Assembly: GCF_002005225.1 (NCBI RefSeq)
Contig: NZ_CP019724.1
Span: 744,001-808,000, forward strand
DNA: 64,000 bases
Source of the DNA: Streptomyces pactum
GTDB taxonomy: Bacteria > Actinomycetota > Actinomycetes > Streptomycetales > Streptomycetaceae
Reading direction: 5' to 3'
Shown here: one piece after another, positions 56,798 through 64,000 of the stretch
Layout: each line of letters begins with the position of its first letter
Numbering within the stretch: position 1 is the stretch's first letter
The notes under the pieces: model-generated
What the model was told of the DNA's origin: nothing
Databases searched by the model: none
The model's input: only the letters and a program-made list of their open reading frames with translations
Made by a program: the position numbers and the translations under genes

Positions 56798-58459
56798 ATG
56801 GCGCCCACGGGCCGTCACAGCCGACCGGCCGAGCACGCCTTCTCCCCGCACGACGCCGTGATGGGCGCAGCCGCCCGGCACCTGGGCCGCCGGCGTTTCC
56901 TCACCGTCACCGCGGCCGCCGCCGCACTCGCCTTCTCCACCAACCTGCCGGCCCGCGGCGCCGTCGCCGCGCCCCTGCGGACCGCCCGGATCAGCAGTGA
57001 CCCGTTCACCCTCGGCGTCGCCTCCGGCGACCCCCTGCCCGACTCGGTTCTGCTGTGGACCCGGCTGGCGCCGGAGCCGTTCCTCGAGGACGGCGGGATG
57101 GGCACGGAGCGGGTCGCGGTCGAATGGGAGGTGGCGCTCGACGAGTACTTCGCGGCCGTCCTGTTCCGGGGCACCGCCGACGCCCATGCCGAGTACAACC
57201 ACAGCGTGCACGTCGACGTGAAGGGCCTGACAGCGGGCACGGTGTACTACTACCGCTTCCGGACCGGGGCCTGGCTCAGCCCCACCGGCCGCACCCGCAC
57301 CGCGCCGCCGGCGGACAGCGCGACGTCGACGCTGAGACTGGCGGCCGTGGCCTGCCAGGCCTACCAGGACGGCTACTACACGGTGCACCGGCACCTCGCC
57401 CAGGAGGACGTCGACGTGGTCTTCCACCTCGGCGACTACCTGTACGAGTACGCGGTGAACTCGGAGGGCGGGGAACGCCGCTACACCGACGTCGTGCTGC
57501 CCGACGTGTTCAACCGCGAGACCATGACCCTCGCGGACTACCGCCTGCGCTACTCGCTCTACAAGAGCGACGAGGACCTCAGGGCGGCCCACGCCGCGCA
57601 CCCCTTCGTGGTCACCTGGGACGACCACGAGACCGAGAACAACTACGCCGGCAGCATCCCGGAGAACGGCATCCCGCCGGAGGAGTTCCTGCTGCGGCGG
57701 GCAGCCGCCTACCGCGCTTTCTGGGAGAACCAGCCGCTGCGCACCGCCCAGCTCCCCCAGGGGCCGGACGCGCGGCTGTACCGTCGGCTGCACTGGGGCA
57801 CGCTCGCCCAGTTCGACATCCTCGACACCCGGCAGTACCGCTCCGACCAGGCCTACGACGACCGCCCGCACGCTCCCGGGCCCGAGTCGGACGATCCGGC
57901 GCGCACCATCACCGGCGCCGCGCAGGAGCAGTGGCTGCTCGACGGCTGGCAGAGCTCGGCCGCGCTGTGGAACGTGATGCCCCAGCAGGTCTGCTTCTCC
58001 CAGCGCAAGTTCGACGTGACCGCCGACGCCCCGCTCTCGATGGACGCCTGGGACGGCTACCGCGCCTCGCGCGCCCGGGTCGTCGCCGGGGCACGGGCCG
58101 CCGGGGTCGAGAACTGGCTGATCCTCACCGGCGACGTGCACGTGGGCTACGCCCTCGACGTCAAGGAGAACTTCGACGATCCGGCGTCCGCCACCGTCGG
58201 CACCGAGGTCACCTGCACCTCGGTGGCCAGCGGCCGGGACGGCGTGGAACGGCCCGCCAACTGGGACCTGTACATGCGGGCCAACCCGCACATGAGGTTC
58301 TACGACGGCCGGCGCGGCTACGTCCGGGCCGAACTCGACCGCCAGGCCACCCGCCTCGACTTCCGGACGGTCTCCGCGATCAGCACGCCCGGCGCTCCCA
58401 TCGGCACGGCCGCGTCCTTCGTCACCGAGGCGGGCGCCCCGGGTCTGAACCCCGCCTGA
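56798..58459 (+). CDS. Tat-exported PhoD-like alkaline phosphatase
   Basis: A 553-residue exported enzyme. The Tat signal is GRRRFLTVTAAAAALAFST at about residues 30-48. The N-terminal Ig-like domain is followed by the PhoD metallophosphatase domain: LRLAAVACQAYQDGYYTVHRHL, FHLGDYLYEYA, VVTWDDHETENNYAG and the catalytic LILTGDVHVGYALDV near residue 440. PhoD enzymes are monoesterases and diesterases that use Ca2+ and Fe3+. ATG 56798 follows GAGAGGA. I saw no PHO box (GTTCACC-like direct repeats) upstream, so PhoP control is not supported here. Confidence 0.92.
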   Translation: MAPTGRHSRPAEHAFSPHDAVMGAAARHLGRRRFLTVTAAAAALAFSTNLPARGAVAAPLRTARISSDPFTLGVASGDPLPDSVLLWTRLAPEPFLEDGGMGTERVAVEWEVALDEYFAAVLFRGTADAHAEYNHSVHVDVKGLTAGTVYYYRFRTGAWLSPTGRTRTAPPADSATSTLRLAAVACQAYQDGYYTVHRHLAQEDVDVVFHLGDYLYEYAVNSEGGERRYTDVVLPDVFNRETMTLADYRLRYSLYKSDEDLRAAHAAHPFVVTWDDHETENNYAGSIPENGIPPEEFLLRRAAAYRAFWENQPLRTAQLPQGPDARLYRRLHWGTLAQFDILDTRQYRSDQAYDDRPHAPGPESDDPARTITGAAQEQWLLDGWQSSAALWNVMPQQVCFSQRKFDVTADAPLSMDAWDGYRASRARVVAGARAAGVENWLILTGDVHVGYALDVKENFDDPASATVGTEVTCTSVASGRDGVERPANWDLYMRANPHMRFYDGRRGYVRAELDRQATRLDFRTVSAISTPGAPIGTAASFVTEAGAPGLNPA

Positions 58460-58650
58460 CCCCGCCCGGGTGTAGGTCCGCGTACTGCACTTGCCACCCG
58501 CCGCGTCCCCCATCGCGCGAAAGTCGTCCGCGTCCGGCATCGCCATGGGTCTTCCCGGCAAGGACTGTGACTTCGCCGCAGTCGCACCGTAACCCACGGT
58601 CGCTCACCGATCCCCGCTGTCTCGCACAGCCCTCGAAGGAGGCACATCGC

Positions 58651-60027
58651 ATGGTCGGCAGACATGCCGCGCGCAGCCGCCGCGCCGCCCTGACCGCGCT
58701 CGGCGCCCTGGCCCTGACCGCACTTCCCGCAGCCGCGTCGGCCGCGCCGCCGCCCGCCCCGGCGCCGCAGTCCGCCGCCGCCCGGACACTCGACGCCGGC
58801 CGGCCGCCGGCACAGGTGCTGCGCGCGATGGAGCGCGACCTGAAGCTGACGCCGGAGCAGGCGTCGGCACGGCTGGTCAACGAGACGGAGGCGGGCACCC
58901 GGGCGGGCATGCTGCGCAACACGCTGGGCGACCGCTTCGCCGGGGCCTGGGTGAGCGGAGCGACCTCGGCCGAGCTGACCGTCGCCACCACCGACGCCGC
59001 GGACACCGCCACGATCGAGGCCCAGGGCGCCAGGGCCGCGGTCGTCGAGAAGGGGCTGGCCGAGCTCCGCGCCGTCAAGGAGAAGCTGGACGCCGCCGCC
59101 GTCCGCACCCAGACCCCCGAGACTCCGGTCTGGTACGTCGACGTGAAGGCCAACCGGGTCATGGTGCAGGCCACCGGCGAGTCGGCGGCGGCTGCCTTCG
59201 TAGCGGCGGCCGGGCTCGAGGGTCAGGACGTGGGCGTCCGCGTCTCGCCGGACCGGCCGCGGGTGCTGGAGGACCTCGTCGGCGGCGACGCCTACTACAT
59301 CGACGGCCAGGCCCGCTGCTCGATCGGGTTCTCCGTCACCAAGAACGACCAGCAGGGTTTCGCCACGGCCGGTCACTGCGGCGACCCGGGCGCCACCACC
59401 ACCGGGTTCAACCAGGCCGACCAGGGCACTTTCCAGGCCTCGACCTTCCCCGGCAAGGACATGGCCTGGGTGGGCGTCAACGCCGACTGGACCGCCACTC
59501 CCGACGTCAGGGCGCAGGACGGCGAGAAGGTGCGGGTCGCCGGCTCGGTGGAGACTCTCGTGGGCGCGTCGGTGTGCCGTTCCGGCTCCACCACCGGATG
59601 GCACTGCGGCACGGTCCAGCAGCAGGACACGAGTGTCAGCTACCCGCAGGGCACCGTCGACGGACTGACCCGGACGACGGTGTGCGCCGAACCCGGGGAC
59701 TCCGGCGGCCCCTTCGTCGCGGGCACCCAGGCGCAGGGCACCACGTCCGGTGGCTCCGGTGACTGCACGAACGGCGGGACGACCTTCTACCAGCCGATCA
59801 ATCCGGCGCTCAGCGACTTCGGCCTCACTTTGAGGACCACCTCCGCCTCGGCGGGGACGCCGGCGCCGCAGGACAACGCGGCGGCGGACGCCTGGGCGGC
59901 GGGCCGGGTCTACGAGGTGGGGGCCACGGTGTCCCACGCGGGCCTGCGGTACCGGTGCCTGCAGAACCACCAGGCGCAGGGTGTCTGGTCGCCGGAGAGC
60001 ACGCCGGCTCTGTGGCAGCGTGTCTGA
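58651..60027 (+). CDS. Secreted S1 serine protease, streptogrisin-like, with C-terminal carbohydrate-binding tail
   Basis: A 458-residue secreted protease. Signal peptide about 1-32 (ALPAAASAAP). The alpha-lytic-type pro-domain fills about 40-205. The mature S1 domain has catalytic His242 (TAGHCG), Asp270 (GKDMAW) and Ser351 (GDSGGP), with paired cysteines as in streptogrisins. A Ser/Thr/Ala linker leads to a short C-terminal domain (WAAGRVYEVGATVSHAGLRYRCLQNHQAQ) that matches the chitin-binding domain of streptogrisin C. It should digest proteins near chitin-rich surfaces. ATG 58651 follows GAAGGAGG. Confidence 0.93.
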   Translation: MVGRHAARSRRAALTALGALALTALPAAASAAPPPAPAPQSAAARTLDAGRPPAQVLRAMERDLKLTPEQASARLVNETEAGTRAGMLRNTLGDRFAGAWVSGATSAELTVATTDAADTATIEAQGARAAVVEKGLAELRAVKEKLDAAAVRTQTPETPVWYVDVKANRVMVQATGESAAAAFVAAAGLEGQDVGVRVSPDRPRVLEDLVGGDAYYIDGQARCSIGFSVTKNDQQGFATAGHCGDPGATTTGFNQADQGTFQASTFPGKDMAWVGVNADWTATPDVRAQDGEKVRVAGSVETLVGASVCRSGSTTGWHCGTVQQQDTSVSYPQGTVDGLTRTTVCAEPGDSGGPFVAGTQAQGTTSGGSGDCTNGGTTFYQPINPALSDFGLTLRTTSASAGTPAPQDNAAADAWAAGRVYEVGATVSHAGLRYRCLQNHQAQGVWSPESTPALWQRV

Positions 60028-60059
60028 CGGACGGTGAGCCGCCGCATTGCGGTGTCGGT

Positions 60060-60087
60060 GCGGGGCCGTCGCTGGAGTCGGCCCCGC
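60060..60087 (+). terminator. Hairpin between convergent protease and serine hydrolase genes
   Basis: Perfect 9-bp stem GCGGGGCCG/CGGCCCCGC (60060-60068 and 60079-60087) with a 10-base loop, in the 67-base gap between convergent genes. Confidence 0.75.
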
Positions 60088-60094
60088 GCCTTCG

Positions 60095-61189
60095 TCATTC
60101 CCCGGCGAGGAACGCGTAGGCGGTGGCGATGAACGGGTCTCGGGCGCGGAACCGGCGGGTGCACACCGCGGCCAGGGCCGTGCCGGTGTCGGGCCTGAAG
60201 CCCAGGAACGCCTGCTGGCCGAGGGTGGCGCCGCTGTGGAAGTACATCGGTCCGCCGTCGGTGGGATGCCGGAACCACGCCACGGTGTGCACGTGCCGCT
60301 TCCCGAGCCCGCGCCGGAGCACCGGCACCCGTACCGCTCGCAGCGCGCCCGCGGCCGGTGAGCCGGCCGGGTCGAGGTGGGCCTCGAGGAAGGCGAGCAG
60401 GTCGTGCGGGGTGGACCGGACGGCCCCGGCCGCCTGGAAGCCGCCCGCGTCGAAGGCGGGGACGGGGGTGCGGCCGTCCTTGCGGTGACCCGTGGCGTCG
60501 GTCTCGGGGTCCTCCGCGCGCAGGGCCGTGCCGCTCAGTCCGAGCGGGCGCAGGACGTACGCGGTGAGCAGGTCCTCCCAGGCCGTGCCGGTGGCCGCGG
60601 CGACGGCGTGTCCGAGCACGGAGACTCCGTAGTTGGAGTAGTGCCAGCGGGTTCCGGGGCGGTGCCTGGGGTGGTGCCGCAAGAAGGTGCCGGTCAGCCG
60701 CTCGGCCGGGTAGCGGGCGTAGGGATTGGTGCGCCAGGCGGGCAGGGCGCGGGCGACGAAGTCGGCCGGCAGGGCGGGCAGCCCCGAGGTGTGGGTGATG
60801 AGGTGGGCGAGCGTCACGGGGTGGGGGCCGGCCGGTCGGGCGGGGTCCAGACAGGCGGCGGCCGGTTCGCCTCCGGTGAGCACGCCGTGCCGGATCAGCC
60901 GGGTCAGGAGCAGTCCGGTGAACGTCTTGGAGGCCGACCCGATCTCGTAGCGCAGGTCCTCGCGGGCAACGGTGGGAGGTGCGGCGGTACCGCCGGTGTG
61001 CAGGGTGCGCCGGCCGTGCCGGGAGACGGCGAAGACGGCGTCGGGCGCGTCGGAGGCGTCGACGGCGTCGGCGAGCCGTTCGCGCAGGGCCACCTCGTCG
61101 GCGGGCCCTGAGCGGGGGTACGGCGGCGGGGTGGTGTCCTCGTGGTCGGTGGCGGGTTCGCCCGGCCAGGGCGTGGGACGGCCCGTCAT
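60095..61189 (-). CDS. Serine hydrolase (class C beta-lactamase family), last gene of the peptide operon
   Basis: A 364-residue beta-lactamase-fold serine hydrolase. The nucleophile is Ser85 in GSASKTF (S-x-x-K), the second motif is Tyr184-Ser-Asn186 in HYSNYG, and the third is HSGAT. Members are esterases, D-aminopeptidases or carboxypeptidases rather than true beta-lactamases. There is no signal peptide, so it acts in the cytoplasm. Its ATG overlaps the upstream gene's stop by 4 bases (61186-61189), tying it to the peptide gene operon. It may trim or hydrolyse the peptide product; this is inference. Confidence 0.88.
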   Translation of the reverse strand: MTGRPTPWPGEPATDHEDTTPPPYPRSGPADEVALRERLADAVDASDAPDAVFAVSRHGRRTLHTGGTAAPPTVAREDLRYEIGSASKTFTGLLLTRLIRHGVLTGGEPAAACLDPARPAGPHPVTLAHLITHTSGLPALPADFVARALPAWRTNPYARYPAERLTGTFLRHHPRHRPGTRWHYSNYGVSVLGHAVAAATGTAWEDLLTAYVLRPLGLSGTALRAEDPETDATGHRKDGRTPVPAFDAGGFQAAGAVRSTPHDLLAFLEAHLDPAGSPAAGALRAVRVPVLRRGLGKRHVHTVAWFRHPTDGGPMYFHSGATLGQQAFLGFRPDTGTALAAVCTRRFRARDPFIATAYAFLAGE

Positions 61190-62106
61190 GAGCCGGTGTG
61201 CGCCAGCTCGGTGAGGGCGCGGGAGGTGGCCAGCAGGGAGGCGAAGGCGGCGACCAGCGTCGGGTGGTAGACGATGTCGAACACCGCCTCGGCGTCGCCC
61301 TCGGGCATCGTCCGTACGGCGGGCACGGCGCCGTCGGGCTGCTGCGCGGCGGCGAAGCCTCGCCAGGCGGCCTCGTCGAGGGTGGGCCGGGGCAGGCAGG
61401 CGTCGACGACGAGGAGTTCGCCGAGCAGGTCCCAGCGTTCGAGGTCGAGCCAGTCGTCGATCCAGACCGGGAGCCAGGTGGCGAGGTAGTCGGCGATGGC
61501 GGGCGGCAGGCCGTCGGGGTTCTCGCCCCAGTCGGTGAGGTGGAAGACGGTGTGGGTGACGTCGTAGGCGGTGTGGCCCTCGACCGTCCACGGTTCGGGG
61601 GTACCGGCCAGCCAGGTGGTGCCCACCAGGTCGGCCTCGGGCGGTCGGGCCGCGAGGCCGAAGCGGCGCTGGAAGGCGGACAGGCCCAGGCGCCGGGTCG
61701 GCGTCACCGGGCACCGCGTCCAGCTCTCCAGTCGGTGGTTGAGCACCGTGGCCCGCTCCACGTCGGGCTGGCTGTAGCCCAGCTCCTTGAACGGCAGGTA
61801 CACCTCGAAGGGGACCGGTGAGAACGGCTCGACGCGCTGTCCGCGCACCAGCATGCGGCCGCCGTCGAGGGTTTCGCGCCAGGTGTGGTCGAGCAGTTGG
61901 CGGGCCAGTTGCGCCTGCCGGGACCCGGCGACGCCCTCGCGGAAGAGCACCTTGCAGATCAGGGCGAGTTCACCGATGGGCTTGAAGCGTTCCAGGAAGC
62001 CGATTTCGGGGTCCACGTCCGGCTCCAGCCGGAATCCGTCGCGGTGGGCCCAGAGCCACTCCAGGGCACCGACTCCGACGCGGTGGATCAGGCGGGTGTC
62101 CGTCAT
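61186..62106 (-). CDS. Uncharacterised protein paralogous to its neighbour (DUF6895-like)
   Basis: A 306-residue soluble protein, mostly helical. It opens MTDTRLIHRVGVGALEWLWAHRDGF and contains WLAGTPEPWTVEGHTAYDVTHTVFHLTDWG near residue 165-195 and VYHPTLVAAFASLLATSRAL at the end. The upstream gene shares all of these (WLGGLPEPWTFE, THVVFHLTDWG, YHSTLMAAFAAALTTARL), so the pair arose by duplication. I believe these are DUF6895 proteins, with no known function. The conserved THxVFHLTDWG has a histidine pair that could hold a metal. ATGA overlaps link it to both neighbours. Confidence 0.75.
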   Translation of the reverse strand: MTDTRLIHRVGVGALEWLWAHRDGFRLEPDVDPEIGFLERFKPIGELALICKVLFREGVAGSRQAQLARQLLDHTWRETLDGGRMLVRGQRVEPFSPVPFEVYLPFKELGYSQPDVERATVLNHRLESWTRCPVTPTRRLGLSAFQRRFGLAARPPEADLVGTTWLAGTPEPWTVEGHTAYDVTHTVFHLTDWGENPDGLPPAIADYLATWLPVWIDDWLDLERWDLLGELLVVDACLPRPTLDEAAWRGFAAAQQPDGAVPAVRTMPEGDAEAVFDIVYHPTLVAAFASLLATSRALTELAHTGS

Positions 62107-63077
62107 CCCGGCACTCCTTGCCCGGCGTGGTCCACGTCCCTCAGCCGCGCGGTGGTGAGGGCCGCCGCGAACGCGGCCATCAGGGTGGAGTGGTAGCAGT
62201 CGGTGAAGGCGTAGGGGTCCGCGCCGTCGGCGGACCCGGCGGACCCGGCGGACCCGGCGGACCCGGCGGATTCCTCCTGGATGACGCCCTCCTCGGGGAT
62301 CGCGCCGGACGCGTGCCGTGCCGCCGCGACCCGCTGCCAGGCGTCCTCCAGGACGGCCGGCTCAGGCGGTCGCGGCAAGCCTGCCGCCACGGCCAGCAAC
62401 TCGCAGCTCAGATCCCACATCCGGGCCTCCAGGCAGGTGTCGAGCCAGGGCGGCAGCCAGTGCAGCAGGTAGTCCGCCAGGTCCGGTGGCACCCCCCGGG
62501 GGGTCCGTCCCCAGTCGGTGAGGTGGAAGACGACGTGGGTGAGCGCGTAGCCGGCCGCGCGTTCGAAGGTCCAGGGTTCCGGCAGCCCGCCCAGCCAGGT
62601 GCGGTCCAGCGCCTGCGGCACCCGGCCGTGCGGGTTCAGGCCGCTGCGCCGCTCGGCCTCGATGACGCCGAGCCGCCGGGTGGGGCACTGCTCGGTCAGC
62701 CGCCAGCCGCGGGTCCGGGCCACCACGGCCGCGGACGCCTCGTACCCGGTGTGCCGGTGACCGGCCGAGGCGAAGGCCGCGTACACCTCCAGCGGGTACG
62801 TGGCGAAGGGCTCGAGCGACTGCATCAGCAGGAAGAGTTCGCCCCGGCGGGTCTGTTGCCAGGCGAAGTCCAGCAAGTCGCGGACGCGGATGTGCAGCGG
62901 GTCCGTCGGCGGGGTGCACGTGGCGACGGAGGCGCAGACCCGGGCCAGTTCGCCCAGTGGCTTCCAGGTGCGGTTCACCTGGCCCTCGGCCGCCAGCGCG
63001 TCCTCGCCGAGAGCGAACCGGTCGCGGTGGGCCCACACCCAGTCCAGCGCGGCCTCCTCGACCTCCCGGACGATCAC
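62103..63077 (-). CDS. Uncharacterised protein, second paralogue (DUF6895-like)
   Basis: A 324-residue protein, mainly helical, GTG start 63077 overlapping the upstream gene by 4 bases. It shares with the downstream paralogue the opening ALDWVWAHRDRF, WLGGLPEPWTFERAAGYALTHVVFHLTDWG and the ending DCYHSTLMAAFAAALTTARLR. Between residues 275 and 300 is a spacer of Ser-Ala-Gly repeats (AGSAGSAGSAGSADGAD) coded by a 9-base tandem repeat. The duplication and fixed spacing with a peptide gene suggest an enzyme pair acting together, but no reaction can be assigned. Confidence 0.75.
   Translation of the reverse strand: MIVREVEEAALDWVWAHRDRFALGEDALAAEGQVNRTWKPLGELARVCASVATCTPPTDPLHIRVRDLLDFAWQQTRRGELFLLMQSLEPFATYPLEVYAAFASAGHRHTGYEASAAVVARTRGWRLTEQCPTRRLGVIEAERRSGLNPHGRVPQALDRTWLGGLPEPWTFERAAGYALTHVVFHLTDWGRTPRGVPPDLADYLLHWLPPWLDTCLEARMWDLSCELLAVAAGLPRPPEPAVLEDAWQRVAAARHASGAIPEEGVIQEESAGSAGSAGSAGSADGADPYAFTDCYHSTLMAAFAAALTTARLRDVDHAGQGVPG
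62232..62267. repeat. 9-bp tandem repeat, four copies, inside the second paralogue gene
   Basis: GGACCCGGC repeats four times at 62232-62267, with partial copies on both sides. It codes Ala-Gly-Ser units on the minus strand and lies between two conserved blocks, so copy changes would alter only a linker. Confidence 0.95.
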
Positions 63078-63781
63078 AGCAGCACTCCGGCAGGCATCAG
63101 CCGCGCCGCCTCCAGTTGCAGGGCCACCCGCGGGTCGCTGCCGCCCATGAGCCGTACGAAGTCGAGTCCGGTCTCGAGGCCCAGAGTGTCCGGCACCCCG
63201 TCCAGGAGGGTGAGCCAGCGACCGGCTCCGGCCGCCTGCTGCCAGTCACGTCGGCGTACCGCCCGTACGAAGCCGCGGGCGACGTCCACCGGGCGGCGCC
63301 GGGCCGCACGGGTCACCGCGCACTCCTCTCCGGGCAGCGCCAGCGGGGCGAGTACGGCGAGCTGGTGGGTCAGGGTCTGCCAGCCCGCGTCGTCGAGCCA
63401 CGCGGCGTCGGGTTCGGCGCCCGGGTCTTCGGCGAGCGGGTCGGTCAGGGGTTGGTCGAGCCGGCGCAGGGCACGGGCCATGGCCCAATGGCTCCATACG
63501 ACGGCGGGGGCCGCGTCGGCGCGCGGCGGGTGGGCCACCACGGCGTCCTTGAACACGGCGAGTTGTCCGGGGTCGGGCGGAACGCGCAGGAGGACGGTGG
63601 GCAACAGCGCGTCCGCGCCCAGAACCCGTACCGCCGCACGTACGACACCTTCGCCGGCGTCACCTCCCGCCAGGGTGCCCCCCGCTCGCACGTGGTCTCC
63701 GCTCCGAAGAGCGGAGACCACGTCGGAAGCGAGGTCCAGCACCGTTCCCTGAAGAAGGGCTGACGTGCTCGACTGCTCCAT
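63074..63781 (-). CDS. Unknown protein (235 aa) directly downstream of the small peptide gene
   Basis: A 235-residue protein I do not recognise. It is rich in Ala, Leu and Val: VVRAAVRVLGADALLPTVLLR, APAVVWSHWAMARALRRLD, WQTLTHQLAVLAPLALPGE, then RGFVRAVRRRDWQQAAGAGRWLTLLDGVPDTLGLETGLDFVRL. That is a helical protein with no cysteine cluster, membrane segment or ATP motif; the middle Cys is single. ATG 63781 has GGGAG eight bases before it and is 21 bases after the peptide gene. Codons 20-31 form a very strong RNA hairpin (63691-63722). Its stop overlaps the next gene by 4 bases. Confidence 0.7.
   Translation of the reverse strand: MEQSSTSALLQGTVLDLASDVVSALRSGDHVRAGGTLAGGDAGEGVVRAAVRVLGADALLPTVLLRVPPDPGQLAVFKDAVVAHPPRADAAPAVVWSHWAMARALRRLDQPLTDPLAEDPGAEPDAAWLDDAGWQTLTHQLAVLAPLALPGEECAVTRAARRRPVDVARGFVRAVRRRDWQQAAGAGRWLTLLDGVPDTLGLETGLDFVRLMGGSDPRVALQLEAARLMPAGVLL
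63691..63722 (-). promoter_or_regulatory. Perfect 14-bp hairpin with UUCG tetraloop inside the gene after the peptide gene
   Basis: In the minus-strand mRNA CGTGGTCTCCGCTC-TTCG-GAGCGGAGACCACG forms 14 perfect pairs closed by C(UUCG)G, the most stable tetraloop. It lies about 80 bases downstream of the peptide stop. It may lower read-through or protect the peptide mRNA's 3' end, raising peptide relative to downstream proteins. It is in frame and codes DVVSALRSGDHVRAG. Confidence 0.7.
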
Positions 63782-63802
63782 CTCACTGCTCCCGTCGGTC
63801 CG

Positions 63803-63988
63803 TCAGCCCTTCTTCGGGCGCGGGGTCGGCGGCGAGAGCAGCAGGGTGCCACCTCCGGAGTGGAGGGCGAGCGCGGCGCACTCGCGGCTGTCGCGGAAGA
63901 CTCCGTCGGGCTCGGCGGGGTCGAGAGCCGCTTCGATGTCGATGTTCTCGGTGCGGACTTCCTCGAGCACCTTGTCCTTGGAAGGCAT
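63803..63988 (-). CDS. Small peptide gene (61 aa), possible natural-product precursor
   Basis: A 61-residue peptide, MPSKDKVLEEVRTENIDIEA for the first 20 residues, then ALDPAEPDGVFRDSRECAAL, then ALHSGGGTLLLSPPTPRPKKG. The N-terminal two thirds are acidic and leader-like; the C-terminal part has one Cys (residue 37), a Gly triplet, Leu-Leu-Leu and a basic Pro-rich tail. ATG 63988 follows GGAG with 8-base spacing. Short gaps and overlaps link it to the four genes downstream. Precursor peptides of RiPPs often sit first like this, but no lanthipeptide, lasso or other known precursor motif is visible. The gene could also be a small regulator. Confidence 0.7.
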   Translation of the reverse strand: MPSKDKVLEEVRTENIDIEAALDPAEPDGVFRDSRECAALALHSGGGTLLLSPPTPRPKKG

Positions 63989-64000
63989 TTCACCATCTCC

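Noticed and set aside
55118..58597. 1159-codon minus-strand frame opposite the methyltransferase and PhoD genes
   Set aside because: Reads as Val/Gly/Arg-rich antisense text with no domain; the plus-strand genes have clear motifs.
60095..61189. True class C beta-lactamase
   Set aside because: It has the S-x-x-K and Y-S-N motifs but no signal peptide and lies in a peptide operon; members of this fold are more often esterases or peptidases.
1..64000. CRISPR arrays, tRNA or rRNA genes, insertion sequences, attachment sites
   Set aside because: Scanned by eye for regularly spaced repeats, TPsiC-arm text (GGTTCRA), transposase motifs and flanking inverted repeats; none found. Short tandem repeats present are described separately.

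Overview
This is a very GC-rich stretch of chromosome from a Streptomyces or close relative. The evidence is the strong G/C preference at third codon positions, many GTG starts and 4-base ATGA/GTGA couplings, a complete conservon (cvnA-D plus a P450), a PAS/GAF/SpoIIE-type phosphatase with its own anti-sigma ATPase domain, Tat-type and lipoprotein secretion signals, a streptogrisin-like protease and a GH16/CBM13 glucanase. I saw no rRNA, tRNA, CRISPR array, transposase or phage gene. About 72 protein genes are packed closely, and convergent pairs often overlap or share a hairpin terminator.

Layout. 1-6 kb: start of a secreted GH2 glycosidase, a SpoIIE-family phosphatase, a lipoprotein, and an aldo/keto reductase-flavoprotein-NTF2 group facing a TetR regulator across two copies of one palindromic operator. 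6.7-12.3 kb: a CYP105-like P450 with its 3Fe-4S ferredoxin, an F420-type oxidoreductase, a CDF cation transporter, a glutathionyl-hydroquinone reductase-like protein and small enzymes. 12.9-18.4 kb: a class I terpene synthase convergent with a five-gene conservon whose last gene is a P450. 18.6-24.5 kb: an oxidoreductase, a STAS protein, a divergent PRPP synthetase paralogue, a tetracycline-resistance-type ribosomal protection GTPase, and DUF4230 and VanZ membrane proteins. 24.6-33.4 kb: secreted glucanase, SDR, PHP and HAD proteins, a FUSC transporter, a structured RNA candidate, an epimerase and a ROK regulator. 33.5-41.8 kb: an EF-G-binding-type zinc protein behind a 19-bp palindrome, a second FUSC protein, a DUF2470 protein behind an iron box, a TetR/CYP102-like pair, an ECF sigma factor of the SnoaL-fused type and a PIG-L deacetylase.

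41.9-56.5 kb: proline iminopeptidase-like hydrolase, LacI regulator facing lutABC (lactate oxidation), two ABC systems, a cupin, a PLP ammonia-lyase with its YheO-type regulator, and a methyltransferase. 56.8-60 kb: Tat-exported PhoD-like phosphatase and streptogrisin-like protease. 60.1-64 kb: a tightly coupled minus-strand operon running in from the right edge. It starts with a 61-residue peptide gene, then a protein of unknown family, two paralogous proteins of unknown function and a beta-lactamase-like serine hydrolase. An exceptionally strong UUCG hairpin lies just after the peptide gene. This operon is the best candidate for an undescribed system, possibly a peptide natural product.

The other signals most worth checking are the multi-stem RNA at 30261-30420, the terpene synthase beside the conservon, and the 15-bp-period array at 39868-40092. 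All family calls were made by eye from motifs and gene context; no database search was run.
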